Assembly: GCF_000236585.1 (NCBI RefSeq)
Contig: NC_017278.1
Location: 1,240,001 to 1,304,000 of the forward strand
DNA from: Thermus sp. CCB_US3_UF1
GTDB lineage: Bacteria; Deinococcota; Deinococci; Deinococcales; Thermaceae
DNA length: 64,000 nucleotides
Direction of reading: 5' to 3'
This document shows, one piece after another, positions 36,378-44,461 of the stretch. The notes below the pieces were generated by a model that made no database searches, was not told where the DNA came from, and worked only from the letters and a program-made list of their open reading frames with translations. Made by a program: the position numbers and the translations under genes. Position 1 is the stretch's first letter. Each line of letters begins with the position of its first letter.

Positions 36378-37167
36378 CCCAAGCCTCCTCCTGGGAAGCC
36401 TCCTGGTGGGGTTCTTCCTCCTCCTGGCCCTGGCCTCCTCCCTCTACCCCGTGGACCCCAACGCCCCGGACTTCCTCCGCCGCCTCGCCCCCCCTTCCCC
36501 CGAACACCCCCTGGGGACGGACCACCTGGGCCGCGACCTCCTGGCCCGGGTCCTCCACGGGGCCAAAAACGCCCTCTGGGTGGGCGGGGTGGCCGTGGCC
36601 CTGGGCTTTGGCCTGGGGGTGGCCCTGGGGCTTCTGGCGGGCTACCTGGGCCGGGGATGGGACGGGGTCCTAAGCCTCCTCATGGAGGCCCTCTACGCCC
36701 TGCCGGGCCTCCTTCTCGCCCTCCTCCTGGCCGCCCTCCTAGGCCCAGGGGGCCTGAGCAGCACCCTGGCCATAGGGGTTTCCATGGTGCCCGCCTTCTT
36801 CCGCGTGGCCCGGGCCGGGGCCTTGGGCCTAAAGGGCGCCCCCTTCGTGGAAGCCGCCTTAGCCCTGGGGGCGGGGCCGGGACGGATCCTCCTCCGCCAC
36901 CTCCTGCCCAACCTGCTGGGGCCCCTCCTGGTCCAGGCCAGCCTGGCCTTCGCCGCCGCCCTCTTGGCCGAGGCGGCGCTCTCCTACCTGGGCCTTGGGG
37001 TCCAACCCCCAGCCCCCAGCCTGGGCCGGATGCTCCGGGAGGCGCAAGGCTTCCTCCCCCTTTCCCCCTACCCTGCCCTGGTGCCGGGGCTGGCCCTCTC
37101 CCTGGGGGTGCTGGGCTTTAACCTCCTGGGAGATGGCCTTAGGGACCGGCTGGACCCCAGGCGCTAG
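36370..37167 (+). CDS. Peptide-type ABC permease (DppC-like)
   Basis: A 265-residue permease. It contains HPLGTDHLGRDLLARVLHGAKNAL and the coupling loop APFVEAALALGAGPGRILLRHLLPN. Shorter than most DppC because the N-terminal region before the first helix (LLLGSLLVGFFLLLALASSLY) is minimal. Last gene of the set; no ATPase gene follows before the gene at 37227. Confidence 0.92.
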   Translation: MRSPSLLLGSLLVGFFLLLALASSLYPVDPNAPDFLRRLAPPSPEHPLGTDHLGRDLLARVLHGAKNALWVGGVAVALGFGLGVALGLLAGYLGRGWDGVLSLLMEALYALPGLLLALLLAALLGPGGLSSTLAIGVSMVPAFFRVARAGALGLKGAPFVEAALALGAGPGRILLRHLLPNLLGPLLVQASLAFAAALLAEAALSYLGLGVQPPAPSLGRMLREAQGFLPLSPYPALVPGLALSLGVLGFNLLGDGLRDRLDPRR

Positions 37168-37226
37168 GGACTTGCATACCTTTGCGGGGTCGTAGTAGTT
37201 TTTCCCCATAAGGAAAGGAGGCCAGC

Positions 37227-38036
37227 ATGTGCGCCCCTTTGGTGATGGAACAGGTGGCCCGTAGCCTTTCCCGTAGGGCCTTCCTGGGGGCTGGGCTTGG
37301 GCTTTTGGCCGGGCAGGCCCTGGCCCAAGCCCCCGTGCCGGGCAAGGCCTTCCGCCAGGCGGTGGACCTGACCCACGAGCTTTCCCCCGAGATCCCCCTC
37401 TTCCCCGGGGCGGAACCCATGCGCATCACCACCCTGGTCACCGTGCGCAAGGACGGCTACTACGGCAACCGCCTGGACCTCTGGGAGCACTCGGGCACCC
37501 ACATGGACGCCCCCGCCCACTTCGTGGAGGGTGGGCTGACCGCGGAGAAACTCCCCCTAGGAAGCCTCATCGCCCCCCTAGCGGTGGTGGACATCCGGGA
37601 AAAGGCGGCCCGCAACCCCGACGCCCAGGTCACCGTGGACGACCTCCTGGCCTACGAAAGGCGCCATGGCCGCTTGCCCCGGGGGGCCTTCGTGGCCATG
37701 CACTCGGGCTGGGAGGCGCGCTGGCGCGACCCCAAGGCCTTCTTGAACCAAGACGCGGGGGGCACCCTGCACTTCCCTGGCTTCTCCCCCGAGGCGGCGG
37801 AGTTCCTGGTGCGGGAGCGGGAGATCGTGGGGGTGGGGGTGGACACCCTCTCCCTGGACTTCGGCCCCTCCAAGGACTTCAAGGCCCACCTCGTCTTCCT
37901 GGGGGCGGGGAAGTACGGCCTGGAGAACCTGGCGGGCCTGGCCCAGGTACCGCCCTCGGGGGCCCTCCTCTTCGTGGGCGCCCCCAAGCACCGGGGGGCC
38001 TCGGGTGGGCCGGTGCGGGCGGTGGCGGTATGGTGA
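37227..38036 (+). CDS. Cyclase-family metal hydrolase with Tat signal (kynurenine formamidase fold)
   Basis: A 269-residue protein of the cyclase/KynB family. The metal motif is HSGTHMDAPAHF (about residues 91-102), with VDLTHELSPEIPLFPG before it and a later GVDTLSLDFG strand. The N-terminus has a twin-arginine signal, SRRAFLGAGLGLLAGQALAQA, so the enzyme is probably exported folded with its metal. Known cytoplasmic relatives hydrolyse amides or lactones; the substrate here is unknown. AAAGGAGG precedes ATG 37227. Overlaps the next gene by 7 nt. Confidence 0.85.
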   Translation: MCAPLVMEQVARSLSRRAFLGAGLGLLAGQALAQAPVPGKAFRQAVDLTHELSPEIPLFPGAEPMRITTLVTVRKDGYYGNRLDLWEHSGTHMDAPAHFVEGGLTAEKLPLGSLIAPLAVVDIREKAARNPDAQVTVDDLLAYERRHGRLPRGAFVAMHSGWEARWRDPKAFLNQDAGGTLHFPGFSPEAAEFLVREREIVGVGVDTLSLDFGPSKDFKAHLVFLGAGKYGLENLAGLAQVPPSGALLFVGAPKHRGASGGPVRAVAVW

Positions 38037-38578
38037 TCTCCTGGCTGCGGGTGCCCGAGGAGGCCGAGCTTTCCGAGGAGGTGCGGGAGCTTTTTGCCCG
38101 CCTTCGCGAGAAGACGGGGTTTGTGCCCAACGTGGCCCGGGCCTTCGCCTTGAGCCCCCGCTTTCTCCTCTGGTTCCGGTACTACGACCACCTCATGCGA
38201 GGGGAGGGCCTCCTGACCCGGGAGGAAAAGGAGGCCATGGCCATCGCCATAAGCGGGGAGAACCGCTGCGAGTACTGCGTGGCCAGCCACAAGCGCTACC
38301 TCAAAGACCTCACCGGAGACCCCATCCTCCCCGAGGTCCTGGCCGCCAACCCCCGCCGGGCGGACCTTCCCCCTAGAACCCGGGCCCTGGTGGACTTTGC
38401 CCTAAAGGTAACCCACCGCCACCACGAGATGACCGAGGGGGACCTAAGGCCCCTGAGGGAGGTGGGGCTTTCCGATGAGGCCATTCTCGAGGCCGCCGAG
38501 GTAGCGGCCATGTTCAACTTCACCAACCGCCTCCTCAACGCCTTGGGCTTCAAGCCCAATCCTGAGTACTACGCTTAG
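38030..38578 (+). CDS. Peroxidase-related / AhpD-like carboxymuconolactone decarboxylase family protein
   Basis: A 182-residue protein of the AhpD-like family. GENRCEYCVASHKRYL (about residues 77-92) carries the CxxC plus His proton-relay motif used for peroxide reduction. The N-terminal LREKTGFVPNVARAFALSP and later ALVDFALKVTHRHHEMTEGD match uncharacterised peroxidase-related enzymes. Overlaps the cyclase gene, so the two are cotranscribed; a shared substrate is not evident. Confidence 0.88.
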   Translation: MVISWLRVPEEAELSEEVRELFARLREKTGFVPNVARAFALSPRFLLWFRYYDHLMRGEGLLTREEKEAMAIAISGENRCEYCVASHKRYLKDLTGDPILPEVLAANPRRADLPPRTRALVDFALKVTHRHHEMTEGDLRPLREVGLSDEAILEAAEVAAMFNFTNRLLNALGFKPNPEYYA

Positions 38579-38589
38579 TCCACCTCCTC

Positions 38590-38603
38590 TTCTTTACAAA
38601 GAA
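38590..38603. promoter_or_regulatory. Inverted repeat upstream of the TRAP operon
   Basis: TTCTTT-AC-AAAGAA lies 4 nt upstream of the TRAP operon -35 box. Position suits an activator or repressor site. Lack of a T-run and a very short loop argue against a terminator. Confidence 0.35.
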
Positions 38604-38607
38604 AGGG

Positions 38608-38637
38608 TTGCCAGCCATGCCCAAGAACGGCTAAAGT
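38608..38637 (+). promoter_or_regulatory. TRAP operon promoter candidate
   Basis: TTGCCA (38608-38613), an 18-nt spacer and TAAAGT (38632-38637), followed by GGAGG at 38645-38649 and the dctP start. Confidence 0.5.
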
Positions 38638-38658
38638 ATTAGTCGGAGGTGCATGATT

Positions 38659-39615
38659 ATGCAAAAAGCCTTAGTGGCCCTAGCCCTCCTTTTGGCCACC
38701 GTCCAGGCCCAGACCTGGAACATGGCCACCCCCTACCCCCCGGCCAACTTCCACACCCAGAACATCCTGCAGTTCGCCAAGGAGGTGGAGGAGGCCACGG
38801 GGGGCCGGGTGAGGATCACCGTCCACCCGGGGGGCTCCCTCTTCCCCCACCCCCAGATCCTACCGGCGGTGCGCAATGGCCAGGTGCAGCTGGGGGAGGT
38901 CCTCATGTCCCTCCTGGCCAACGAGAACCCCCTCTTCAACCTGGACTCCATCCCCTTCGTGGCCACCAGCTACGAGGAGGCGAGAAGGCTCTACCAGGCC
39001 CAGCGGCCTGAGGTGGAGAGGTGGCTTGCCCAGCGGGGGGTGGTCTTCCTCTATGCCGTACCCTGGCCGCCCCAGGGGCTTTACACCAAGCGCCCGGTGG
39101 CCTCGGCCCAGGACCTCAAGGGGATCCGCTTCCGCGCCTACAACCCCGCCACCGCCCGCCTGGCCGAGCTCCTGGGCATGAGCCCCGTCCAGGTGGAAGC
39201 CGCCGACATCCCCCAGGCCTTCGCCACCGGGATCGTGGAGGCCATGATCACCTCCCCCGTGACCGGGGTGGACAGCCAGGCCTGGGACTTCTCCCGCTAC
39301 TTCTACGACCTCAAGGCCTGGATCCCCAAGAACATGGTGGTCATGGGCCGCCGGGCCTTTGAGGGCCTCTCCCCCCAGGACCGGGAGGCCCTCCTGCAGG
39401 CGGCCCGCCGGGCCGAGGAACGGGGCTGGCGCCTAAGCCAGGAGCAGGAAGAGCGGGCCCTCCAGACCCTGGCCAGCCGGGGCATGCAGGTGGTAAAGCC
39501 CTCCCCCGCCCTCATGGCGGATCTGAAGAAAGCCGGCCAGACCATGATCCTGGACTGGCAGAGGCAGGTGGGGGCCACGGGGGTCCAGATCTACCGGCGC
39601 TACCTGGGCCGATGA
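38659..39615 (+). CDS. dctP: TRAP transporter substrate-binding protein (DctP family)
   Basis: A 318-residue periplasmic TRAP receptor. The signal peptide is MQKALVALALLLATVQAQ. NMATPYPPANFHTQNILQFA, GGRVRITVHPGGSLF and LKGIRFRAYNPATARLAELLG (the conserved Arg region that grips a carboxylate) place it in the DctP family. Start ATG 38659 is favoured over 38653 because it is 9 nt from GGAGG. Ligand is probably an organic acid; linkage to PxpA downstream raises 5-oxoproline or another dicarboxylate-like solute (inference). Confidence 0.9.
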   Translation: MQKALVALALLLATVQAQTWNMATPYPPANFHTQNILQFAKEVEEATGGRVRITVHPGGSLFPHPQILPAVRNGQVQLGEVLMSLLANENPLFNLDSIPFVATSYEEARRLYQAQRPEVERWLAQRGVVFLYAVPWPPQGLYTKRPVASAQDLKGIRFRAYNPATARLAELLGMSPVQVEAADIPQAFATGIVEAMITSPVTGVDSQAWDFSRYFYDLKAWIPKNMVVMGRRAFEGLSPQDREALLQAARRAEERGWRLSQEQEERALQTLASRGMQVVKPSPALMADLKKAGQTMILDWQRQVGATGVQIYRRYLGR

Positions 39616-40097
39616 GCCTCTGGGAAAGGACCCTGGCAGGCCTCTTCCGCCTGGCGGAGGCCTTGGCCCTCCTCATGGGCCTCTTCATCCTCCTGGTCAT
39701 CCTGGCCCAGGTCCTGGGACGGTACCTGGGCTTCGTGGTGCCCTCAGCCTTGGAGGTGGCGGGCTTCGCTACCGCCGGGCTCATCTTCCTGGGCCTTGCC
39801 CCCACCCTGCGGGCAGGGGGGCACATCCGGGTGGGCCTCCTCCTGGGGCGCCTCCCTCCGGGGGCTAGGCGGGTGGCCGAGGCGGTGGCCCTGGGGCTTG
39901 GCCTCCTCGGAAGCCTTTACGCCACCTGGCAGAGCTGGCTTAGGGTGGTGGAGAGCTACCACTTTGGCGACCTGGCCCCGGGGCTTCTGCCCCTGCCCCT
40001 ATGGCTTCCCCAAAGCTTCCTGGCCCTGGGGCTTTCCTTTTTCACCCTGGCCCTCCTCGAGGCCGGGTGGAAAGCCCTGAAGGGAGGCAAGGGATGA
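39612..40097 (+). CDS. dctQ: TRAP transporter small permease (DctQ family)
   Basis: A 161-residue four-helix membrane protein with helices at about residues 15-37, 48-66, 85-105 and 128-150. FVVPSALEVAGFATAGLIFLGLAPTLRAGGHIRVGL matches the conserved central part of DctQ. It overlaps both neighbours as ATGA, as usual for dctPQM. Confidence 0.9.
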   Translation: MSLWERTLAGLFRLAEALALLMGLFILLVILAQVLGRYLGFVVPSALEVAGFATAGLIFLGLAPTLRAGGHIRVGLLLGRLPPGARRVAEAVALGLGLLGSLYATWQSWLRVVESYHFGDLAPGLLPLPLWLPQSFLALGLSFFTLALLEAGWKALKGGKG

Positions 40098-41395
40098 ACC
40101 CTTTGGAAGCCGGGGCCATCCTGGTCCTCCTCCTTTTCCTCCTTCTGGGCCTTGGGGTCCACGTGGGGCTTTCCCTCCTCTGGGTGGGGCTTGCGGGCCT
40201 GGCCCTTTTCACCTCTGCTCCCCCAGGGCCCAACCTGGCCACGGCCCTCTGGACGGCCACCTCGGGCTGGAGCCTGGCCGCCCTCCCCCTCTTCGTCTGG
40301 ATGGGGGAGGTCCTCTACCGCTCCCGCCTGGCCCAGGGGCTTTTCCAGGGCCTAAGCCCCCTCCTCGCCCGCCTCCCCGGGGGGCTCCTCCACGTGAACG
40401 TGGTGGCCAGCGCCCTTTTTGCCGCCGTCATCGGCTCCTCCGCCGCCACCACCGCCACCGTGGGCCGCTTCACCCTGCCCGAACTCCTCAGGCGGGGCTA
40501 CCCCAGGCCCCTGGCCCTGGGCTCCCTGGCGGGGGCGGGAACCTTGGGCTTCCTCATCCCCCCCAGCGTGATCATGATCGTCTACGGGGTGATGGCCGAG
40601 GTCTCCGTGGCCCGGCTCTTCATGGCGGGGGTGGTGCCGGGGGTGGTCCTGACCCTCCTCTTCATGCTCCTCCTGGTCCTCCTGGCCTTCCGCCACCGCC
40701 GGGCCCTGCCCCAGGAGCCCCCCACCGGCCTGGGACAGGCCCTACGGAGCCTGCTGGGGGTCTTCCCCATCCTCTTCCTCATCCTCCTGGTCCTGGGCTC
40801 CATCTACCTGGGGGTGGCGACCCCCACGGAGGCCGCGGCCATCGGGGTGGCAGGGGCGCTCCTGCTTGCCGCCCTGAACGGGGAGCTTTCCGGGAGGTTG
40901 TTCTGGGAAAGCCTCCAGGGGGCGGTGCGCACCACCAGCATGATTGGCCTCATCCTGGCGGGGGCTGGGGTCCTCACCCTGGCCATGGGCTTCACCGGCA
41001 TCCCCCGGGCCCTGGCCGCCTGGGCGGTGGAGGCGGGCATCACCCCTACCCTCCTCATCCTCTTCCTCAGCCTGGTCTACATCGTGCTGGGCTGGTTTCT
41101 GGACGGGATTTCCATCGTGGTCCTCACCATCAGCGTCATCCTGCCGGTGGTAAAGGCCATCGGCGTGGACCCCTTGTGGTTTGGCATTTACCTGGTCATT
41201 ATGGTGGAGTTGGCCCAGATCACGCCCCCCGTGGGCTTCAACCTCTTCGTCATCCAGTCCCTCACGGGGGAAGACCTTTTCCGCATCGCCCGCTACGCCC
41301 TGCCCTTCATGGGGGTGCTCCTTTTCATGGTGGTCCTCCTGGTCCTTTTCCCCGGCATGGCCACCTGGCTCCCCCGAACCATGACGGGGGGATGA
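40094..41395 (+). CDS. dctM: TRAP transporter large permease (DctM family)
   Basis: A 433-residue, about 12-helix sodium-dependent transporter. FAAVIGSSAATTATVGRFTLPELLRRGYPRPLALGSLAGAGTLGFLIPPS and the second repeat's DGISIVVLTISVILPVVKAIGVD followed by ELAQITPPVGFNLFVIQ are family signatures (shown here in pieces: AAVIGSSAATTATVGRF; GFLIPPSVIMIVYG; QITPPVGFNLFVI). Start at ATG 40094 (MNPLEAGAILV) overlaps dctQ as ATGA. Confidence 0.93.
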   Translation: MNPLEAGAILVLLLFLLLGLGVHVGLSLLWVGLAGLALFTSAPPGPNLATALWTATSGWSLAALPLFVWMGEVLYRSRLAQGLFQGLSPLLARLPGGLLHVNVVASALFAAVIGSSAATTATVGRFTLPELLRRGYPRPLALGSLAGAGTLGFLIPPSVIMIVYGVMAEVSVARLFMAGVVPGVVLTLLFMLLLVLLAFRHRRALPQEPPTGLGQALRSLLGVFPILFLILLVLGSIYLGVATPTEAAAIGVAGALLLAALNGELSGRLFWESLQGAVRTTSMIGLILAGAGVLTLAMGFTGIPRALAAWAVEAGITPTLLILFLSLVYIVLGWFLDGISIVVLTISVILPVVKAIGVDPLWFGIYLVIMVELAQITPPVGFNLFVIQSLTGEDLFRIARYALPFMGVLLFMVVLLVLFPGMATWLPRTMTGG

Positions 41396-41496
41396 GACGA
41401 GGCTCATCCCTAGAAGGCTTTTATACCTGACGGCAAGGCGGAACTGGGCATCCTTTTAGGCGAAGGGGAAACTTGGCTTACCCTATGAGGGAGGAG

Positions 41497-42252
41497 ATGA
41501 TACGCATAGACCTCAACGCCGACGCGGGGGAGTCCTACGGGGCCTTTGCCTATGGCCACGACCGGGAGCTTTTTCCCCTGGTGACCTCGGTCAACCTGGC
41601 CTGCGGCTTCCACGGGGGAAGCCCCGGGCGCATGCGGGAAGCGGTGGCCCTGGCCAAGGCCCACGGGGTGGCCGTGGGGGCCCATCCTGGTTTCCCCGAC
41701 CTGGTGGGGTTTGGCCGGCGGGAGATGGCCCTAAGCCCCGAGGAGGTCTACGCCGATGTCCTCTACCAGATAGGGGCCCTCTACGCCTTCTTGAGGGCTG
41801 AAGGCCTAGGCCTCCACCACGTGAAGCCCCACGGGGCCCTTTACCTCAAGGCCTGCCGGGACCGGGAGACCGCCCGGGCCATCGCGGAGGCGGTGCGGGC
41901 CTTCGATCCGGAACTCCCCCTGGTGGTCCTCCCCGGAACCGTCTACGAGGAGGAGGCCAGGAAGGCGGGGCTTAGGGTGATGCGGGAGGCCTTTCCCGAA
42001 CGGGCCTACCTGCGAAACGGCCAGCTTGCCCCCCGCTCCCTGCCCGGAAGCTGGATCACCGACCCCGAGGAGGCCGCCCGGCGGGCGCTAAGGATGGTCC
42101 TCGAGGGCAAGGTGGAAGCCCTGGACGGGGGCGAGGTGGCGGTGCAGGCGGAAACCCTCTGCATCCACGGGGATAACCCCAAGGCCCCTGAGGTGGCCCA
42201 GGCGGTACGCCAGGCCCTGGAAGGGGCGGGCGTGGCGGTGAAGGCCTTCTAA
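41497..42252 (+). CDS. pxpA: 5-oxoprolinase subunit A / LamB-YcsF family protein
   Basis: A 251-residue protein. MIRIDLNADAGESYGAF, LVTSVNLACGFHGG, VGAHPGFPDLVGFGRREMAL, HVKPHGALY and the ending ETLCIHGDNP are conserved across PxpA. With PxpB and PxpC it cleaves 5-oxoproline to glutamate using ATP; no pxpB or pxpC is present in this window. Start ATG 41497 has GAGGGAGGAG just upstream; ATG 41485 is an alternative. It follows the TRAP transporter by about 100 nt in the same direction. Convergent with the MFS gene. Confidence 0.9.
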   Translation: MIRIDLNADAGESYGAFAYGHDRELFPLVTSVNLACGFHGGSPGRMREAVALAKAHGVAVGAHPGFPDLVGFGRREMALSPEEVYADVLYQIGALYAFLRAEGLGLHHVKPHGALYLKACRDRETARAIAEAVRAFDPELPLVVLPGTVYEEEARKAGLRVMREAFPERAYLRNGQLAPRSLPGSWITDPEEAARRALRMVLEGKVEALDGGEVAVQAETLCIHGDNPKAPEVAQAVRQALEGAGVAVKAF

Positions 42253-43403
42253 GCCCCCTCCCCCCTGCCCTGCACCAGCCAGGCCGAGGAGGCCATGAGC
42301 AGGGAGAAGAGGAGCACCGTGAGGGCGAAGGCGGGGGCGTGGCCATAGGGGCGGTCTAGGAACGCGTAGACCAGACCCCCCAAGGCGCTTCCCAGGGCCT
42401 GCCCCAGGGTCCGGGCCACGGAAAGGGCCCCTGAGGCCAGGCCCTCCAAGCCCTTGGGGGCCAGGGAGAGCACCTGGGCGTTGTTGGCCGCCTGGAAGAG
42501 GGCCCGCCCCGTGCCCAGGAGCACAAGCCCCAGGCCTGCTCCCCACAAGGGGTGGAGGAGGGGCAAAAGGGCAAAGGCCACCCCCGCCCCCACCAAGAGG
42601 TAGGCCCCCCGCAAGGCCACCGGGGCGTAGCCCCGCCGGTCAGCGGCCCGCCCCGCCCAGGGCCCTAGGAGGAGAAGCTGCAAGGGACCAAGGAGGAGCA
42701 AGCCCCCTATGGCCGCCGGGGAAACCCCCTCCTCGGAGAGGAAAAAGGCCAGGACCACGGTGGTCCCTAGGGTGTGGAGGAAGTAGAGAGCCGTGGCCAA
42801 AAGGGCCGCCATAAAGCCTGGGGCCCGCAAAAGCGCCCTAAGATCCGCCCGCTGGGGGGGCAGGCCGGGCAGGTGGCGGGCCAGGGCCAAGGCCAGAAGG
42901 GCAAAGGGCAGGGGGAGAAGGAAGACGTAGCGGGCCTCGAGGGAAGCCGCCATGCCCCCCAAGGCCGGCCCCAGCAGCGTGCCCGCGGCCACGGTGCCCG
43001 CCACCATGCCCATGGCGTAGCCCCGGGCCTGGGGGAAGCTGCTGGTGGCCAGTCCCGGCACCAAGCCCACCACCATGGCCGTGGCCACCCCCTGGAGGAA
43101 GCGCAGAGCATAGACCTGGCCCAAAGAAGAGGCCGAAAAGAGGAGAAGGGCAAGGAGGGAGTGAAGGAGGAGGCCCAGGCGGAAGAGCCGCGCCGCCCCC
43201 ACCCTTCCCCCAAACCAGGCCAAGGGCAAGTAGGCCAAGGCCGCCCCCAAAAGCCCCGCCGAGGCCACCCCCTGGGCCGCCTCAGGCCCCACCCCGAACG
43301 CCCGGGCCAGGAAGGGGAGCACCGGGGCCAGGCTGCTTTCGCTGACCGTTCCCAAGAGGACGCCGGAAAGAAGGGCCAGCAGCCTAGCCTTCACACCCGG
43401 CAC
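42249..43403 (-). CDS. Major facilitator superfamily transporter
   Basis: A 384-residue, 12-helix MFS protein. The first-half loop motif GGRVGAARLFRLGLLLHSLLALLLF and the second-half AGRAADRRGYAPVALRG are typical, and YAMGMVAGTVAAGTLLGPALGG resembles the helix 5 motif of drug/H+ antiporters. Start GTG 43403 follows GAGGGG; TTG 43421 is a longer option. Last gene of the minus-strand aromatic operon, so it may import an aromatic acid or export a toxic intermediate. Confidence 0.85.
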   Translation of the reverse strand: MPGVKARLLALLSGVLLGTVSESSLAPVLPFLARAFGVGPEAAQGVASAGLLGAALAYLPLAWFGGRVGAARLFRLGLLLHSLLALLLFSASSLGQVYALRFLQGVATAMVVGLVPGLATSSFPQARGYAMGMVAGTVAAGTLLGPALGGMAASLEARYVFLLPLPFALLALALARHLPGLPPQRADLRALLRAPGFMAALLATALYFLHTLGTTVVLAFFLSEEGVSPAAIGGLLLLGPLQLLLLGPWAGRAADRRGYAPVALRGAYLLVGAGVAFALLPLLHPLWGAGLGLVLLGTGRALFQAANNAQVLSLAPKGLEGLASGALSVARTLGQALGSALGGLVYAFLDRPYGHAPAFALTVLLFSLLMASSAWLVQGRGEGA

Positions 43404-43437
43404 CTTACCCCTCGGCCCCAAGGCGCAGGTTCCCCCC

Positions 43438-44439
43438 TCACCCCCCTGCCCGCCAAAGGTCCGGACGCCTGCGCCCCCCCACCTCCACCCCCGGCCAGAG
43501 GGGATCCTCGGTGAGGTTCTCCAATCCCCCCTCGGTCAGGAGGAAGGTGTCCTCCACCTTGGCCCCCGGGAGGCTCGGGTTCCAGGCCAAGGCCATCCCG
43601 GGTTGCAGGCGCAAGGGGTGCCCGGGCGTGGCCACGGCCTCGCGGGGACGGTACCCCCCCACCCCCCCTTGGTGGTGCTCCTCCCAGGCCCCCGGAAAAC
43701 CCACCGCCCCGTAGGCCGCCTGAAGGCTCGCCAAGACCGCCCCCAAGGAGGTTCCCGGGCGGGAATGGTCCAAGGCCACCCCCTCCACCCGCAAGACCTT
43801 GCGGTAACGGGCCTCCACCTCCCTATCCCCAAGGTGGGCCATCCGCGTCAGGTTGGCCACCAAACCCCGCCGCTCGGCGCAGACCACGGCCATGAAGGCC
43901 CGCCCCAAGGGGTAGTCCTTGGGCAGGGGGTGGCGGTGGCGGAAGACCCGCTCCTCCCCGGCCACCAGAAGGAGCAGGGGACGTATCCCCAAGGCCCATA
44001 GGGCCTCGGATAGGGCCCCGGCCAACTCCCTCTCCCGCCAGCCGGGCCTTGCCGCCCGCACCACCTCCCCCACCGCATGAGCGGCCTCCCTCCCCAGACG
44101 GCGGAAGGTGGCTTGGGCTTCCTGGGAGAGGCGCAGGCGCAAGGGGGTGAGGTCGTGTTCCAGGTCGTTGGGGCTTCCCGGTGGAGGGAAGGCGTACCAC
44201 GGATGGACCCGCACGGGCAGGCCCGGCACCTCCTCCTCCAGCATGCGGGGGTGCTCGATGCGGGTGGTGTGGAGGACGATCTCCTCCCCCACCTCCAGGT
44301 AGGCCACGCCCTCCCCCAAGCCCAGGGTGTTGCTCCCCCCCGTGAGCCAGGCGAAGTTTTCCGGTTGGGAGACGAAAAAGCGGGAAAAACCCCGCTCCCT
44401 CATGAAGGCTTGCAGCCGTCCCCAGTGCTCCTGGTCCAT
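43438..44439 (-). CDS. Pita-bread-fold (M24/creatinase-like) protein lacking most metal ligands
   Basis: A 333-residue protein with an N-terminal creatinase-type domain and a C-terminal M24 fold. Against canonical M24 peptidases, the first two Asp ligands correspond to Cys and Asn (AVVCAERRGLVANLTR), the central His motif survives as EEHHQGGVGGY, the first Glu is replaced in LAWNPSLPG, and the last Glu is kept in KVEDTFLLTEGG. It is thus unlikely to be a dimetal aminopeptidase. Creatinase shows that the fold can work without metal. Its place in a gal/lig-like operon suggests a hydrolase or lyase on a ring-cleavage product (inference). Confidence 0.78.
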   Translation of the reverse strand: MDQEHWGRLQAFMRERGFSRFFVSQPENFAWLTGGSNTLGLGEGVAYLEVGEEIVLHTTRIEHPRMLEEEVPGLPVRVHPWYAFPPPGSPNDLEHDLTPLRLRLSQEAQATFRRLGREAAHAVGEVVRAARPGWRERELAGALSEALWALGIRPLLLLVAGEERVFRHRHPLPKDYPLGRAFMAVVCAERRGLVANLTRMAHLGDREVEARYRKVLRVEGVALDHSRPGTSLGAVLASLQAAYGAVGFPGAWEEHHQGGVGGYRPREAVATPGHPLRLQPGMALAWNPSLPGAKVEDTFLLTEGGLENLTEDPLWPGVEVGGRRRPDLWRAGG

Positions 44440-44461
44440 GGCGCGCTTCCCCTCCCCCAGG

